A DNA stretch of 64,000 bases. Origin: Nonomuraea montanisoli. GTDB taxonomy: Bacteria > Actinomycetota > Actinomycetes > Streptosporangiales > Streptosporangiaceae. The stretch is taken from assembly GCF_013363975.1 (NCBI RefSeq), contig NZ_JABWGN010000001.1:496001-560000 (forward strand), in the 5' to 3' direction. Both the position numbers and the translations under genes were made by a program. A model generated the notes under the pieces. The model searched no databases. It saw only the letters and a list, made by a program, of their open reading frames with translations, and had not been told where the DNA came from. This document shows, in pieces, positions 17,125-26,127 of this stretch; position 1 is the first letter of the stretch, and every line of letters begins with the position of its first letter.

Positions 17125-19418
17125 GCGTTCTCCTGAGTGATGACGGCCCGGCCGGGGGCGCCCGCCACCGGGGCGAACTCGACCGTGGTGATCCGTTTGG
17201 GTCCGGTGACGGCCACGCGCAGGGTGTCGCCGTCCCGGGTGGCCACGACGACGGTCTCGCCGTCGGTGTCGTGGATCTCCGTACGGCTGTCGCCGCCCCC
17301 GAACGCGACCAGGGTGAGCTCGCCCGGCGTGGTCACCGTGTCGCCGGGGCCGGTGACCGGCAGGAGCGCGCCGTGCCGGACGAACAGCGGGATCTGCTCC
17401 AGCGGCTTGCCGACCCGGACGTAGCGGGGGCCGGCCAGCACCTCGCCGGTCCAGTAGTCGACCCACTCGCCGCGCGGCAGGTAGACCTGGCGCGTACCGT
17501 CCGCCGAGGTCATGGGGGCGACAAGCAGGTCACGCCCCAGCAGGTACTCCAGGTCGGCCTGCCAGGCGACCGGGTCGTCCGGATGGTCCACGCACAGGGC
17601 GCGCATCATCGGGGCGCCGGTCCTGGCGGCCTCGACGGCCGCCGAGTAGAGGTACGGCATGAGCCGGTAGCGCAGCCGCAGCGCCTCGACGGCCTGCTCC
17701 TCGACCGCCGGGAACTGCCACGGCTCGCGGCTGGTCGTGCCGTGCAGGCGCAGCAGCGGCGACAGGGCGCCGAACTGGGTCCAGCGCACGTACAGGTCGT
17801 CGGTGGGGCGGCCGGTGAAGCCGCCCGCGTCGTGGCTCCAGAACGGCACGCCCGACAGGCCGTGCGCGAGCCCGCCGCGCAGCGTGCTGCCCATGGCCGC
17901 GTAGCTGGTGTAGGTGTCGCCGCCCCACTGGGCGCTGTGCCGCTGGCCGCCGAGGTACGACGAGCGCGCCCAGACCAGGGTGTGGCCGTGGACCTCGCGG
18001 GTGACGTCGGCGACGGCGTCGTTGAACAGCAGCGTGTAGACGTTGTGCAGGTCGGTGCCCGTCATGCCGTTGGCGGCGACGGCGTCGTGCGGCACGCCCT
18101 CGGCGAAGTCGGTCTTGAACGCCTGGACGCCCTGGCGCAGCAGCGGCCGCAGCAGGCCCTGGAACCAGGCGACGGCCTCGGGGTTGGTGAAGTCGACGAT
18201 GCCGCAGGGCGGGAACGAGCCGTGCCAGCAGTCGGCGACGTACGCCTCCCCGCCCGCCGTTTTCAGGAAATATCCGGCTTGGGCGGCTTCGAGGAAGGCG
18301 GGGCTGAGGTGGGAGACGTACGGGTTCATCCAGAGGCAGACCTTGAACCCCATCCCGTCCAGCTCGGCCAGCATCGCCTCCGGGTCGGGGAAGGTCTCCG
18401 GATCCCAGCGCAGGTCCGACCAGTGCCCCTCCTTCTGCCAGTACGTGTCGAGGTGGAGCACGTCGCACGGGATGCCCTTGTCCCTGATCGTGCGCGCCCT
18501 GGCCAGCACCCGCTCCTGGCTGTCCACGAAGAACCCCGACGAGATCCACGTGCCGAACGCCCACTTCGGCGGCAGCGCCGGGCGGCAGGTCAGCCGGTCG
18601 TAGCGGTCGAGCACCTCGGCCGGGGTCGGCCCGGCCAGCACGTAGTAGTCGAGGACGTCGTCGGGCACGAGGATCTGCACGACGCTGTGGGTGGACTGGC
18701 AGACGTCGAACTCCGCCGGCGCGCCGCTGTCGAGCAGCACGCCGTACCCCCTGCTCGACAGGTACAGGGGCACGTTCTTGTAGGCGCGCTGCGACTCGGC
18801 GCCGAAGGCGTCGAAGTTCCACATGACCGGTCGCTGCCCGCGCTTGTCCAGCGGCGTGAACGACTCGCCGAACCCGGTGAACGCCTCGTCCGGGGCGGCG
18901 GCGAAGCTCTCGTGGTAGGCGACGGCCGTCGCGCCGGTGCTCGAACGGCCGAACGGGAGGGTGCGCAGCCGGCCGCTGATGTCGGTGTGCCCGCGATCCT
19001 GCTCGACCAGCGTCCTGCCCGAGGCGTCGACGAAGCGCAGGTGCCACGGCGCGAGGCTGATCTCCGCCCGGATCGAGCCCGCGTCGATCACGATCGGCTC
19101 GCCCGGGGTGACCCCGGCACGGGCCCCCGCGTACGTGCCGGGGGTCACCAGCGAGACGGCCCGCTCCGAACGGGGCCGGGCCGACGCGTCCTCCGACAGC
19201 CGCACCCGGATGACGCCCTCCCCGGCCACGCCCACCTGGACGACCAGCGCCTCCTCCGCCGTGGTGACCGCCTTCAGCATCACCTCGGCACCGTCGGCCG
19301 CGACCAGCTCCGCGGCGGTCACCGCCGACAGGCCGCCCTCGCCGTGCGTACGCACGGGGAGCTCGGGCGGGTCCGCGACAAAGTACTCGTGCGCGACCAG
19401 CGGGGGGCGGTAGGGCAT
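17121..19418 (-). CDS. GH31 alpha-xylosidase (YicI-like)
   Basis: This 765-residue cytoplasmic enzyme hydrolyses terminal alpha-linked xylose, most likely from xyloglucan oligosaccharides. The nucleophile Asp lies near residue 437 (FKTDFAEGVP) and the likely acid/base Asp near 501 (QWGGDTYTSY); their spacing matches YicI. The N-terminal beta-sandwich and C-terminal sheet domains are complete. The ATG at 19418 is preceded by AAGGAG at good spacing; the frame continues upstream but without similarity. There is no signal peptide. It is the first gene of the operon, 34 bp from a XylR-type operator. Alpha-glucosidase activity cannot be excluded. Confidence 0.9.
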   Translation of the reverse strand: MPYRPPLVAHEYFVADPPELPVRTHGEGGLSAVTAAELVAADGAEVMLKAVTTAEEALVVQVGVAGEGVIRVRLSEDASARPRSERAVSLVTPGTYAGARAGVTPGEPIVIDAGSIRAEISLAPWHLRFVDASGRTLVEQDRGHTDISGRLRTLPFGRSSTGATAVAYHESFAAAPDEAFTGFGESFTPLDKRGQRPVMWNFDAFGAESQRAYKNVPLYLSSRGYGVLLDSGAPAEFDVCQSTHSVVQILVPDDVLDYYVLAGPTPAEVLDRYDRLTCRPALPPKWAFGTWISSGFFVDSQERVLARARTIRDKGIPCDVLHLDTYWQKEGHWSDLRWDPETFPDPEAMLAELDGMGFKVCLWMNPYVSHLSPAFLEAAQAGYFLKTAGGEAYVADCWHGSFPPCGIVDFTNPEAVAWFQGLLRPLLRQGVQAFKTDFAEGVPHDAVAANGMTGTDLHNVYTLLFNDAVADVTREVHGHTLVWARSSYLGGQRHSAQWGGDTYTSYAAMGSTLRGGLAHGLSGVPFWSHDAGGFTGRPTDDLYVRWTQFGALSPLLRLHGTTSREPWQFPAVEEQAVEALRLRYRLMPYLYSAAVEAARTGAPMMRALCVDHPDDPVAWQADLEYLLGRDLLVAPMTSADGTRQVYLPRGEWVDYWTGEVLAGPRYVRVGKPLEQIPLFVRHGALLPVTGPGDTVTTPGELTLVAFGGGDSRTEIHDTDGETVVVATRDGDTLRVAVTGPKRITTVEFAPVAGAPGRAVITQENA

Positions 19419-19452
19419 GGAGGCTCCTTCCAGGGCTTGCGCCAGCTCGTGG

Positions 19453-19480
19453 ATTAGTTTGGTCTCCATACCAACAAACG
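19453..19480. promoter_or_regulatory. XylR/ROK-type operator upstream of GH31 operon
   Basis: ATTAGTTTGGT, six bases, then ACCAACAAACG. It resembles the site at 10364-10393 over its whole length: both start ATTAGTT and share TCCA and a CCAA...CAAA right half. It lies 34 bp before the GH31 start, where it could block transcription. The ROK protein encoded at 9047 is the obvious candidate to bind it. Confidence 0.7.
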
Positions 19481-19571
19481 TCAACGATTCGGCGCCCCGG
19501 AAAACCAGTGGTGCCGGGTGGCGCGGGCGCCCACACTGTGCGGCGGGGCCCGCGACGCGAGAGGCAGCGCC

Positions 19572-20483
19572 ATGATCGAGTTCTACTCGTCCCAGAGCAC
19601 CGTCACCGATCCCGGTGACCGGCGCCGGTGGATCGACGCCGTGCCCGCCGACCTGGCCTCGATCCGCGAGGCCGCCGCCCGGCTGGTGTTCCACTACTGG
19701 GCCTACGGCGACATCACCGGCCACGGGATCGACGCCGGCCGGATCGGCGAGATCAACCTGCGCTACGCCGACGCCCTGCTGAACCGCGCCGCCGAGCTGC
19801 GGCCCGACTCGCCGCTCGCCCGGCGGGCGCCGGCCGAGCGGGTGGTGGGCTGCTGCCGCGACCACACGGTGATCTTCCTCGCCATCGCGCGGCACCACGG
19901 CATCGCGGCCCGGGCCAGGTACGGCTTCGCCGACTACCTCATGCCCGGCTGGTGGCTGGATCACATGATCCCCGAGGTGTGGGACCCGGCGGAGGGACGC
20001 TGGCGGCTGGTGGAGCCCGAGTTCGAGGAGGGCTGGACGCCGCCGGGCGAGACGCGGCCGCTCCCGCTCACCGACATGCCCCGCGACCGGTTCCTGACCG
20101 GGGCGAGGGCCTGGCGGCTGTGCCGGGACGGTCAGGCGGACCCGGAGCGCTTCGTCGTGGCCCCCGGCATCGAGCGGCCCTCGCTGAGGTCGTGGCCGTA
20201 CCTGGTGCACAACGTGGTGTTCGACCTGGCCGCCATGAACAAGCAGGAGATGATCAGCTGGGACCTGTGGGGCATGCTCGACTCCCCGCAGCCCCCGGGC
20301 GAGGCGGCCTTCCCCCTCGCCGACGAGCTGGCGGCCCTGCTGGAGGATCCGGCGCTGACGCCGGAGCGGCTGCGGGCGGCCTACGACGATCCGGCGCTGC
20401 GCGTGCCCCCGGTCGTCGCCACGTACTCACCGCCCGACCACCGCCGCGAGCGGGTCGCGCTGCGACCCGCCCGGGACGGCTAG
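19572..20483 (+). CDS. Transglutaminase-like superfamily protein
   Basis: The 303-residue product has the core of a papain-like transglutaminase fold. It shows a Cys-bearing helix GCCRDHTVIFLAIARHHGI, followed by ARARYGFADYLMPGWWLDHM, where a His lies in the expected region, and an acidic residue in IPEVWDPAEGRW. Substrate and reaction are unknown; such proteins act as peptidases or amidases or are inactive. The ATG follows GAGAGG. It is transcribed away from the GH31 operon, and its stop codon interlocks with that of lpdA (CTAG shared by both strands). Confidence 0.75.
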   Translation: MIEFYSSQSTVTDPGDRRRWIDAVPADLASIREAAARLVFHYWAYGDITGHGIDAGRIGEINLRYADALLNRAAELRPDSPLARRAPAERVVGCCRDHTVIFLAIARHHGIAARARYGFADYLMPGWWLDHMIPEVWDPAEGRWRLVEPEFEEGWTPPGETRPLPLTDMPRDRFLTGARAWRLCRDGQADPERFVVAPGIERPSLRSWPYLVHNVVFDLAAMNKQEMISWDLWGMLDSPQPPGEAAFPLADELAALLEDPALTPERLRAAYDDPALRVPPVVATYSPPDHRRERVALRPARDG

Positions 20484-21883
20484 ATGCCGATGGCGGCCTC
20501 CGGCTGCATGAGCCGGCGGGCCGCCTCGGTGATCGAGCCCGACAGCGACGGGTAGACGGCGAACGTGTGCGCGAGCTGGTCGACGGTCAGCCGCTGCTGG
20601 ACCGCCACCGACACCGCGAGGATCAGCTCGGACGCGCGCGGCGCCACCACCACGCCGCCCAGCACGATGCCGGTGTGCGGCCGGCAGAACAGCTTGACGA
20701 AGCCGTCGTTGAAGCCCTGCATCTTGGCCCGCGCGTTGGTCGCGAGCGGCAGCTTGACCACGTTGGCCTCGATCTCGCCGGCCTCGATGGACCGCTGCGC
20801 CACGCCGACGGCGGCGATCTCGGGGTCGGTGAAGATGTTGGAGGCCACGGTCGCCAGCCGCAGCGGCTGGACGGCCTCGCCGAGCGCGTGCCACACGGCG
20901 ATGCGGCCCTGCATGGCCGCCACCGAGGCCAGCATGAGCACGCCGGTGCAGTCGCCCGCCGCGTAGACGCCGGGCGCGGAGGTGCGCGAGACCTTGTCGA
21001 CCTTGATGAACCCGCCCCGGTCGAGCTGGACCCCGGCCTCCTCCAGGCCCATGCCGCCGGTGTTGGGCACCATGCCGACCGTCATCAGCGCGTGGGAGCC
21101 CTCGGCGGTGCGGCCGTCCTCCAGCGTCACCACGACGCCGTCGGCGGTGCGCTTGACGGAGGCGGCGCGCGAGCGGCCCATGACGTTCATGCCGCGGCGC
21201 CGGTAGACCTCTTCGAGCACCTCGGCGCCGTCGGCGTCCTCGTTGGGCATCATGCGGTCGCGGCTGGAGACGAGCGTGACCTCCGCGCCGAGCGAGCGGT
21301 AGGCGCCCGCGAACTCGGCGCCGGTGACGCCCGAGCCGACCACGATGAGGTGCTCGGGCAGCTCCTCCAGGTCGTAGAGCTGGCGCCAGGTGAGGATGCG
21401 CTCGCCGTCGGGCTCGGCGCCGGGCAGGACGCGCGGGGTCGCGCCGGTGGCGACGAGCACCACGTCGGCCCGGATCGTCCGGTCGCCGGCCTTGACCACC
21501 TGCGGGTCGACCAGCCGGCCGCGCGCCTTGATGATCTCCACGCCCTCGGCGGCGACCCGCGCCTCGATGTCGGCCGACTGGGCCTGGGCCAGCTCCTTGA
21601 CGCGCTTGTTGACCAGCGGCAGATCGACGGTCGCCGCGCCGATGTCGCCGTCACCGCCGCCCGAGAAGCCGACACCCAGCGACGGGGCGTCGAGCAGTGC
21701 CTGCTTGCGGACGGAGGTCGCGATCAGCGTCTTGGACGGCACGCAGTCGGTCAGCACGCACGCCCCGCCGGGCCCGTCCTGTTCGACCATCGTGACCTGC
21801 GCGCCCAACTGCGCGGCCACCAGAGCTGCCTCGTATCCGCCGGGTCCGCCACCGATGATCACGATCCTTGTCACGTGTACCAT
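20480..21883 (-). CDS. lpdA: NAD(P)H quinone reductase LpdA (flavoprotein disulfide reductase family)
   Basis: This 467-residue FAD enzyme has the N-terminal dinucleotide motif VIIGGGPGGYEAALVAAQLG, a CVLTDC redox pair, a second nucleotide-binding motif (VVGSGVTGAEFAGAYRSLG) and the FAD site VYAAGDCTG. The C-terminal dimer domain reads AVYPSLSGSITEAARRLM. It lacks the His-x4-Glu dyad that real dihydrolipoamide dehydrogenases need. It therefore matches the mycobacterial LpdA group, which reduces quinones rather than lipoamide. Unlike my memory of the M. tuberculosis protein, both Cys are present here. Start ATG with GGGAGA upstream. Confidence 0.85.
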   Translation of the reverse strand: MVHVTRIVIIGGGPGGYEAALVAAQLGAQVTMVEQDGPGGACVLTDCVPSKTLIATSVRKQALLDAPSLGVGFSGGGDGDIGAATVDLPLVNKRVKELAQAQSADIEARVAAEGVEIIKARGRLVDPQVVKAGDRTIRADVVLVATGATPRVLPGAEPDGERILTWRQLYDLEELPEHLIVVGSGVTGAEFAGAYRSLGAEVTLVSSRDRMMPNEDADGAEVLEEVYRRRGMNVMGRSRAASVKRTADGVVVTLEDGRTAEGSHALMTVGMVPNTGGMGLEEAGVQLDRGGFIKVDKVSRTSAPGVYAAGDCTGVLMLASVAAMQGRIAVWHALGEAVQPLRLATVASNIFTDPEIAAVGVAQRSIEAGEIEANVVKLPLATNARAKMQGFNDGFVKLFCRPHTGIVLGGVVVAPRASELILAVSVAVQQRLTVDQLAHTFAVYPSLSGSITEAARRLMQPEAAIGI

Positions 21884-21946
21884 TCTCCCGCATCGTCCGG
21901 CCTGCCGACGAACGGGGCGGCCCTCGTCGCGCTACCCTTGTGAGCT

Positions 21947-22399
21947 GTGCCTGTCTACGCCGCCTACGGCAGCAACATGGACCCTGAGCAGATGGCCATG
22001 CGCGCCCCGCACTCCCCCGTGCGCGGCGTCGGCTGGCTCCAGGGATGGCGCCTGACGTTCGGCGGTGAGGACATCGGCTGGGAGGGCGCGCTGTCCACCA
22101 TCGTCGAGGACCCGGACGAGCACGTCTTCGTGGTCCTGTACGACGTGCCCGAGTGGGACGAGAACTCGCTCGACCAGTGGGAGGGCGCGGTCCGCGGCCT
22201 CTACCACAAGGTCCGGCTGCGGGTGCAGACCCTGGAGGGCGAGCAGGTCGCCTGGTTCTACGTGCTCGACGGTTACGAGGGTGGCCTGCCCTCCGCCCGC
22301 TACCTCGGCATCCTGGCCGACGCGGCGGAGCGGGCGGGGGCGCCCGACGACTACGTCAAGGAGCTGCGCGGGCGCCCCTGCAAGTCGCTCGGCACGTGA
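21947..22399 (+). CDS. Gamma-glutamylcyclotransferase-fold protein
   Basis: This 150-residue protein begins VYAAYGSNMDPEQM, the YGSN substrate loop of the AIG2/GGCT fold, and has a candidate catalytic acid in DGYEGGLPSARYL. Enzymes of this fold cyclise or hydrolyse gamma-glutamyl amines and peptides; the substrate here is unknown. The start is GTG at 21947, divergent from lpdA across 63 bp. No ribosome binding site is evident, so the mRNA may be leaderless. Confidence 0.8.
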   Translation: MPVYAAYGSNMDPEQMAMRAPHSPVRGVGWLQGWRLTFGGEDIGWEGALSTIVEDPDEHVFVVLYDVPEWDENSLDQWEGAVRGLYHKVRLRVQTLEGEQVAWFYVLDGYEGGLPSARYLGILADAAERAGAPDDYVKELRGRPCKSLGT

Positions 22400-22409
22400 C
22401 CGGGCGCGC

Positions 22410-23711
22410 CTAGCTCAGCGGCTGGTCCTTGGTCTCCTTCAGCGCGAACGCGTAGACGCAGGTGGAGATCAGCGCCAGCGCCGAGACGTACCACGGGAAC
22501 AGGTGCATGTTGCCGGCCTCCTGCAGCGCGGTGCCGATCAGCGGCGCCGTGCCGCCGAAGATGGCGACGGTCAGCGAGTACGGGAAGCCCGCGCCGGCCG
22601 CGCGCACCCGGGTCGGGAACAGCTCGGAGTTGACCGCGGCCGAGATCGAGGTGAAGCAGCCGAGGAAGACCATGCCGAGGCACTGGACGAACAGCAGGCT
22701 GGCGAAGGAGTTCGACAGCATGCCGAGCAGCGGCACCGGCAGGATCAGGAAGCCCAGCCCGAAGACGATGAGCATCGGCTTGCGGCCGATCCGGTCCGAC
22801 AGCATGCCGAGCAGCGGCTGCAGGACCATGAAGAACAGCAGCGAGATGGTGCCGACGGTGAGCGCGTCAGCCTTGTCGAACTTCACCGTGAGCTGGGCGT
22901 AGGTCGGCAGGAACGTCGTCCAGGTGTAGTAGGAGACGGTGCCGGCGACCGTGATGCCGACGATGAGCGCGGCCTTGGTCGGGTAGCGCACGAGGAACTC
23001 GAACAGGGCCGGGCGCTCGGCCTTGCCCTCGCGGATCTCCGCGGCGACCGTGCTGGTCTCCTCGGCGCCCTTGCGGATCCACAGGCCCACGAGGCTGATG
23101 ACGGCACCGACCACGAACGGGATGCGCCAGCCGTACGAGCCCATGTCGGCCTCGCTGAGGCTCTTGGCGAGGACCGCGGCCAGGCCGGAGGCGAGGAGCT
23201 GGCCGATCGTGGTGCTGACGTACTGGAAGCTGGAGAACAGGCCATGGCGTCCGGGCGGGGCCGACTCCACGAGGAACGTGGTGGCGGCGGCGAACTCCCC
23301 GCCGACCGACAGGCCCTGGATGAGCCGCGCCAGCGTCAGGACGATCGGCGCGAGCACCCCGGCGGCGGCGTACGTCGGCGTGACCGCCAGCAGCAGCGAC
23401 CCGCCGCCCATCAGGATGATGGTGAACGTCATGGCCGCCTTGCGGCCGAACCGGTCGGCGAAGGCGCCCACGAGCAGCCCGCCCAGGGGCCGCATGAAGA
23501 AGCCGACGGCGAAGACCGCGAAACCGCTGAGCAGCGGGACGAGGCTGTTGCTGGTCTCGGGGAAGATCTGCTTGGAGAAGTAGATCGCCAGGAAGCTGTA
23601 GGTGTACCAGTCGAACCACTCGACGACGTTCCCGACGCTGGCCGCCATGAGCTGGCGGACGCGACTGCGGGGGATGCCGACAGTGGACGACGCAACGGGG
23701 GAGGTCGCCAC
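22410..23711 (-). CDS. MHS-family major facilitator transporter
   Basis: This 433-residue inner-membrane protein has about twelve hydrophobic segments. Family marks are the N-terminal GNVVEWFDWYTYSFLA, the loop ADRFGRKAA between helices 2 and 3, and the repeated SDRIGRKPM in the second half. They place it in the metabolite:proton symporter group that carries small organic acids, proline or betaine. The GTG start has AAAGGAG at ideal spacing. It is divergent from an Lrp regulator across 109 bp with a shared palindrome, so that regulator probably controls it. Confidence 0.9.
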   Translation of the reverse strand: MATSPVASSTVGIPRSRVRQLMAASVGNVVEWFDWYTYSFLAIYFSKQIFPETSNSLVPLLSGFAVFAVGFFMRPLGGLLVGAFADRFGRKAAMTFTIILMGGGSLLLAVTPTYAAAGVLAPIVLTLARLIQGLSVGGEFAAATTFLVESAPPGRHGLFSSFQYVSTTIGQLLASGLAAVLAKSLSEADMGSYGWRIPFVVGAVISLVGLWIRKGAEETSTVAAEIREGKAERPALFEFLVRYPTKAALIVGITVAGTVSYYTWTTFLPTYAQLTVKFDKADALTVGTISLLFFMVLQPLLGMLSDRIGRKPMLIVFGLGFLILPVPLLGMLSNSFASLLFVQCLGMVFLGCFTSISAAVNSELFPTRVRAAGAGFPYSLTVAIFGGTAPLIGTALQEAGNMHLFPWYVSALALISTCVYAFALKETKDQPLS

Positions 23712-23773
23712 GGGGGCTCCTTTGCTGAAAGGTGCGGTATGGCCTACTGTGCAAGTGGACGACCGAAACAGTC

Positions 23774-23793
23774 AAATATCACGGCACATATTT
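23774..23793. promoter_or_regulatory. AT-rich palindrome, probable Lrp operator
   Basis: AAATAT, eight bases, ATATTT forms a 20-bp dyad in the 109-bp gap between the divergent MHS transporter and Lrp-type genes. An AT-rich symmetric site in such GC-rich DNA is typical of Lrp/AsnC binding. Confidence 0.65.
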
Positions 23794-23820
23794 ACAAACC
23801 CGACATAGAAACGGCTCTCA

Positions 23821-24801
23821 GTGGACGTTCTCGACCGCCGGCTGGTCGCCGCCCTCCAGGTCAGCCCGCGCGCGGCGTGGGGTGAGATCGGAAGGGCGGT
23901 CGGCGAACACGAGCGCACGGTCGCCCGCCGGTTGCAGCGTCTGGTCGCCGAGGGAGCCGTCCGTGTCACCGCGATCTACGACGACCTCCGCTCCGGTCAC
24001 GGACGCCCCGTCCACCTGCACGTCCAGGTCCGGCCCGGCACCGCCGCCGCGGTCGCCAAGGCCCTGTCCGACCGGCCCGACACCCGCTCGGTCTACGCCC
24101 TGACCGGGGTCGCCGACATCGGCTGCGAGCTGGTCTCCCCCTCGCGCGAGGCGCTGCACGACATCATCACCGCGCAGGTGCCCGCGATCGACGGGGTCCT
24201 GCAGACGCAGACCCAGGTCGTGCTGCACACGTTCCGCACCGTGGCCGAGTGGCACGCGCCGTACCTCACCGAGCAGGAGGTGGCGGAGCTGCGCCCGGCC
24301 GCCGCGGGCGGCCCCCTGCCCGACGAGGACGGCATGTCGCCGCTGGAGCAGGAGATCGCCGAACTGCTCGTCGCCGACGGCCGCATCGCCTTCACGGCCA
24401 TCGCCGAGCGGCTCGACGTCTCCGTGCCCACGGCCCGGCGGCGCGTCGCCTCGCTCCTCGAACGCCGGGTGCTGCTGCTGCGGGCCGAGGTCGAGCCCGC
24501 CCTGCTCGGCCTGGAGGTGGAGGCCCAGCTCTGGCTCAAGGTGCGCCCGGACGGGCTGGACAGGGTCGGCCGCACCCTGGCCGCCCACCCCCACGTGCGC
24601 TACTGCGCCGCCACGGCGGGCACCCACTCCCTCATCGTGCAGGTGGCGTTGGCCCACGAGGCCGCCCTGTACCGCCTGCTCACCGAGGTCGTCGGCGACC
24701 TGCACGAGGTCACCGGCACCGACGTCACCCTGATCACCCGCGCCTACAAGCGCGGCCATCTCCGCAAGTCCGGCCTTCTCACCCTGGAAAGGACACCATG
24801 A
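23821..24801 (+). CDS. Double Lrp/AsnC-type regulator
   Basis: This 326-residue protein contains two AsnC units in tandem, each a helix-turn-helix followed by a ligand-binding RAM-like domain. The first HTH is LDRRLVAALQVSPRAAWGEI; the second is IAFTAIAERLDVSVPTARRR, near residue 195. Ordinary Lrp proteins have about 150 residues and one unit. It probably senses an amino acid or related metabolite and controls the divergent MHS transporter and the coupled M20 peptidase. The start is GTG; its stop overlaps the next ATG (ATGA). Confidence 0.9.
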   Translation: MDVLDRRLVAALQVSPRAAWGEIGRAVGEHERTVARRLQRLVAEGAVRVTAIYDDLRSGHGRPVHLHVQVRPGTAAAVAKALSDRPDTRSVYALTGVADIGCELVSPSREALHDIITAQVPAIDGVLQTQTQVVLHTFRTVAEWHAPYLTEQEVAELRPAAAGGPLPDEDGMSPLEQEIAELLVADGRIAFTAIAERLDVSVPTARRRVASLLERRVLLLRAEVEPALLGLEVEAQLWLKVRPDGLDRVGRTLAAHPHVRYCAATAGTHSLIVQVALAHEAALYRLLTEVVGDLHEVTGTDVTLITRAYKRGHLRKSGLLTLERTP

Positions 24802-26126
24802 CTTCCGCCGAGACCCCTGCCACGACCCCCGCCGAGAACGAGGTCGCCGAGCTCTGCACCGAGCTGATCAGCGTCGACAGCAGCAACTACGGCGACGGCA
24901 GCGGTCCGGGCGAGCGCGCGGCCGCCGAGGTCGTCATGGCCCGGCTCGCCGAGGTCGGCATCGAGGCCACCTACATCGAGAGCGCCCCCGGCCGCGGCAA
25001 CGTGATCACCCGCGTGGAGGGCACCGACCCGTCGCTGCCGGCGCTGCTCGTCCACGGCCACCTGGACGTGGTGCCCGCCAACGCCGCCGACTGGTCCGTG
25101 GACCCCTTCGCCGGCGAGATCCGCGACGGCTACATCTGGGGCCGCGGCGCCGTCGACATGAAGGACATGGACGCGATGATGCTCGCCGTCCTGCGTCAGC
25201 TCACCCGCGACGGCCGCCGGCCGCGCCGTGACCTCGTCTTCGCCTGGGTCGCCGACGAGGAGGCGGGCGGCGTGTACGGGGCCAAGCACCTGACCAAGCA
25301 CCACCCGGAGCTGTTCGAGGGCGTCACCGAGTCGATCAGCGAGGTCGGCGGCTACTCCCTGGAGGTGGACCCGTCGCTGCGGCTCTACCTCATCGAGACC
25401 GCGCAGAAGGGCCTGGCCTGGATGCGGCTCCTCTCCGACGGCACCGCCGGGCACGGCTCCATGCTGAACTCCGACAACGCCGTCACCGAGATCGCCCGGG
25501 CCGTCGCCCGGATCGGTGCCCACGAGTGGCCCATCACCCTCACGCCGACGGTCCGCACGTTCCTCACCGAGGTCGCCGCCGCCTTCGGCATCCCCTTCGA
25601 CGAGAACGACCCCGCGCCGGTCCTCGACAAGATCGGGCCGCTGGTCCGCTTCGTCGGCGCCACCCTGAGCCACACCACCAACCCCACCCAGCTCGACGCC
25701 GGCTACAAGTCCAACGTGATCCCCGGCCGGGCGAGCGCCGTCGTGGACGGCCGCTTCCTGCCCGGGCACGAGGACGAGTTCTTCAAGACCGTGGACGAGC
25801 TGATCGGCCCGAACGTGCGCCGCGAGTTCGTCCACCACGACATCGCGCTGGAGACCTCGTTCGACGGCGCCCTGGTCGAGTCGATGATCGCCGCGCTCAA
25901 GGCGGAGGACCCGACGGCGCGGGCGGTCCCGTACTGCATGTCGGGCGGCACCGACAACAAGACCTTCTTCGCCGACCTCGGCGTGCGCGGTTTCGGCTTC
26001 GTGCCGCTGCGACTGCCGGGGGACATGGACTTCGCGTCGATGTTCCACGGCGTGGACGAGCGGGTGCCGGTCGAGGCGCTCCAGTTCGGCGTGCGGGTGC
26101 TCGACAGGCTCCTCCTAAACTACTGA
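24798..26126 (+). CDS. M20 family metallopeptidase (ArgE/DapE/CPG2-like)
   Basis: This 442-residue cytoplasmic hydrolase has the M20 zinc ligands and catalytic residues: HGHLDVVPA, the bridging Asp in AVDMKDMDA, and ADEEAGG with the general base Glu. A lid domain lies in the middle. The family cleaves amide bonds in N-acyl amino acids or small peptides. The ATG overlaps the stop of the Lrp regulator and follows GGAAAGGA, so regulator and enzyme are translationally coupled. The divergent transporter may import its substrate or export its product. Confidence 0.9.
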   Translation: MTSAETPATTPAENEVAELCTELISVDSSNYGDGSGPGERAAAEVVMARLAEVGIEATYIESAPGRGNVITRVEGTDPSLPALLVHGHLDVVPANAADWSVDPFAGEIRDGYIWGRGAVDMKDMDAMMLAVLRQLTRDGRRPRRDLVFAWVADEEAGGVYGAKHLTKHHPELFEGVTESISEVGGYSLEVDPSLRLYLIETAQKGLAWMRLLSDGTAGHGSMLNSDNAVTEIARAVARIGAHEWPITLTPTVRTFLTEVAAAFGIPFDENDPAPVLDKIGPLVRFVGATLSHTTNPTQLDAGYKSNVIPGRASAVVDGRFLPGHEDEFFKTVDELIGPNVRREFVHHDIALETSFDGALVESMIAALKAEDPTARAVPYCMSGGTDNKTFFADLGVRGFGFVPLRLPGDMDFASMFHGVDERVPVEALQFGVRVLDRLLLNY

Positions 26127-26127
26127 G

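Noticed and set aside
17125..17466. Extending the sugar-binding lipoprotein upstream to 553 residues
   Set aside because: The added part reads the GH31 C-terminus in another frame, while the ATG at 17124 starts exactly at the lipoprotein signal peptide.
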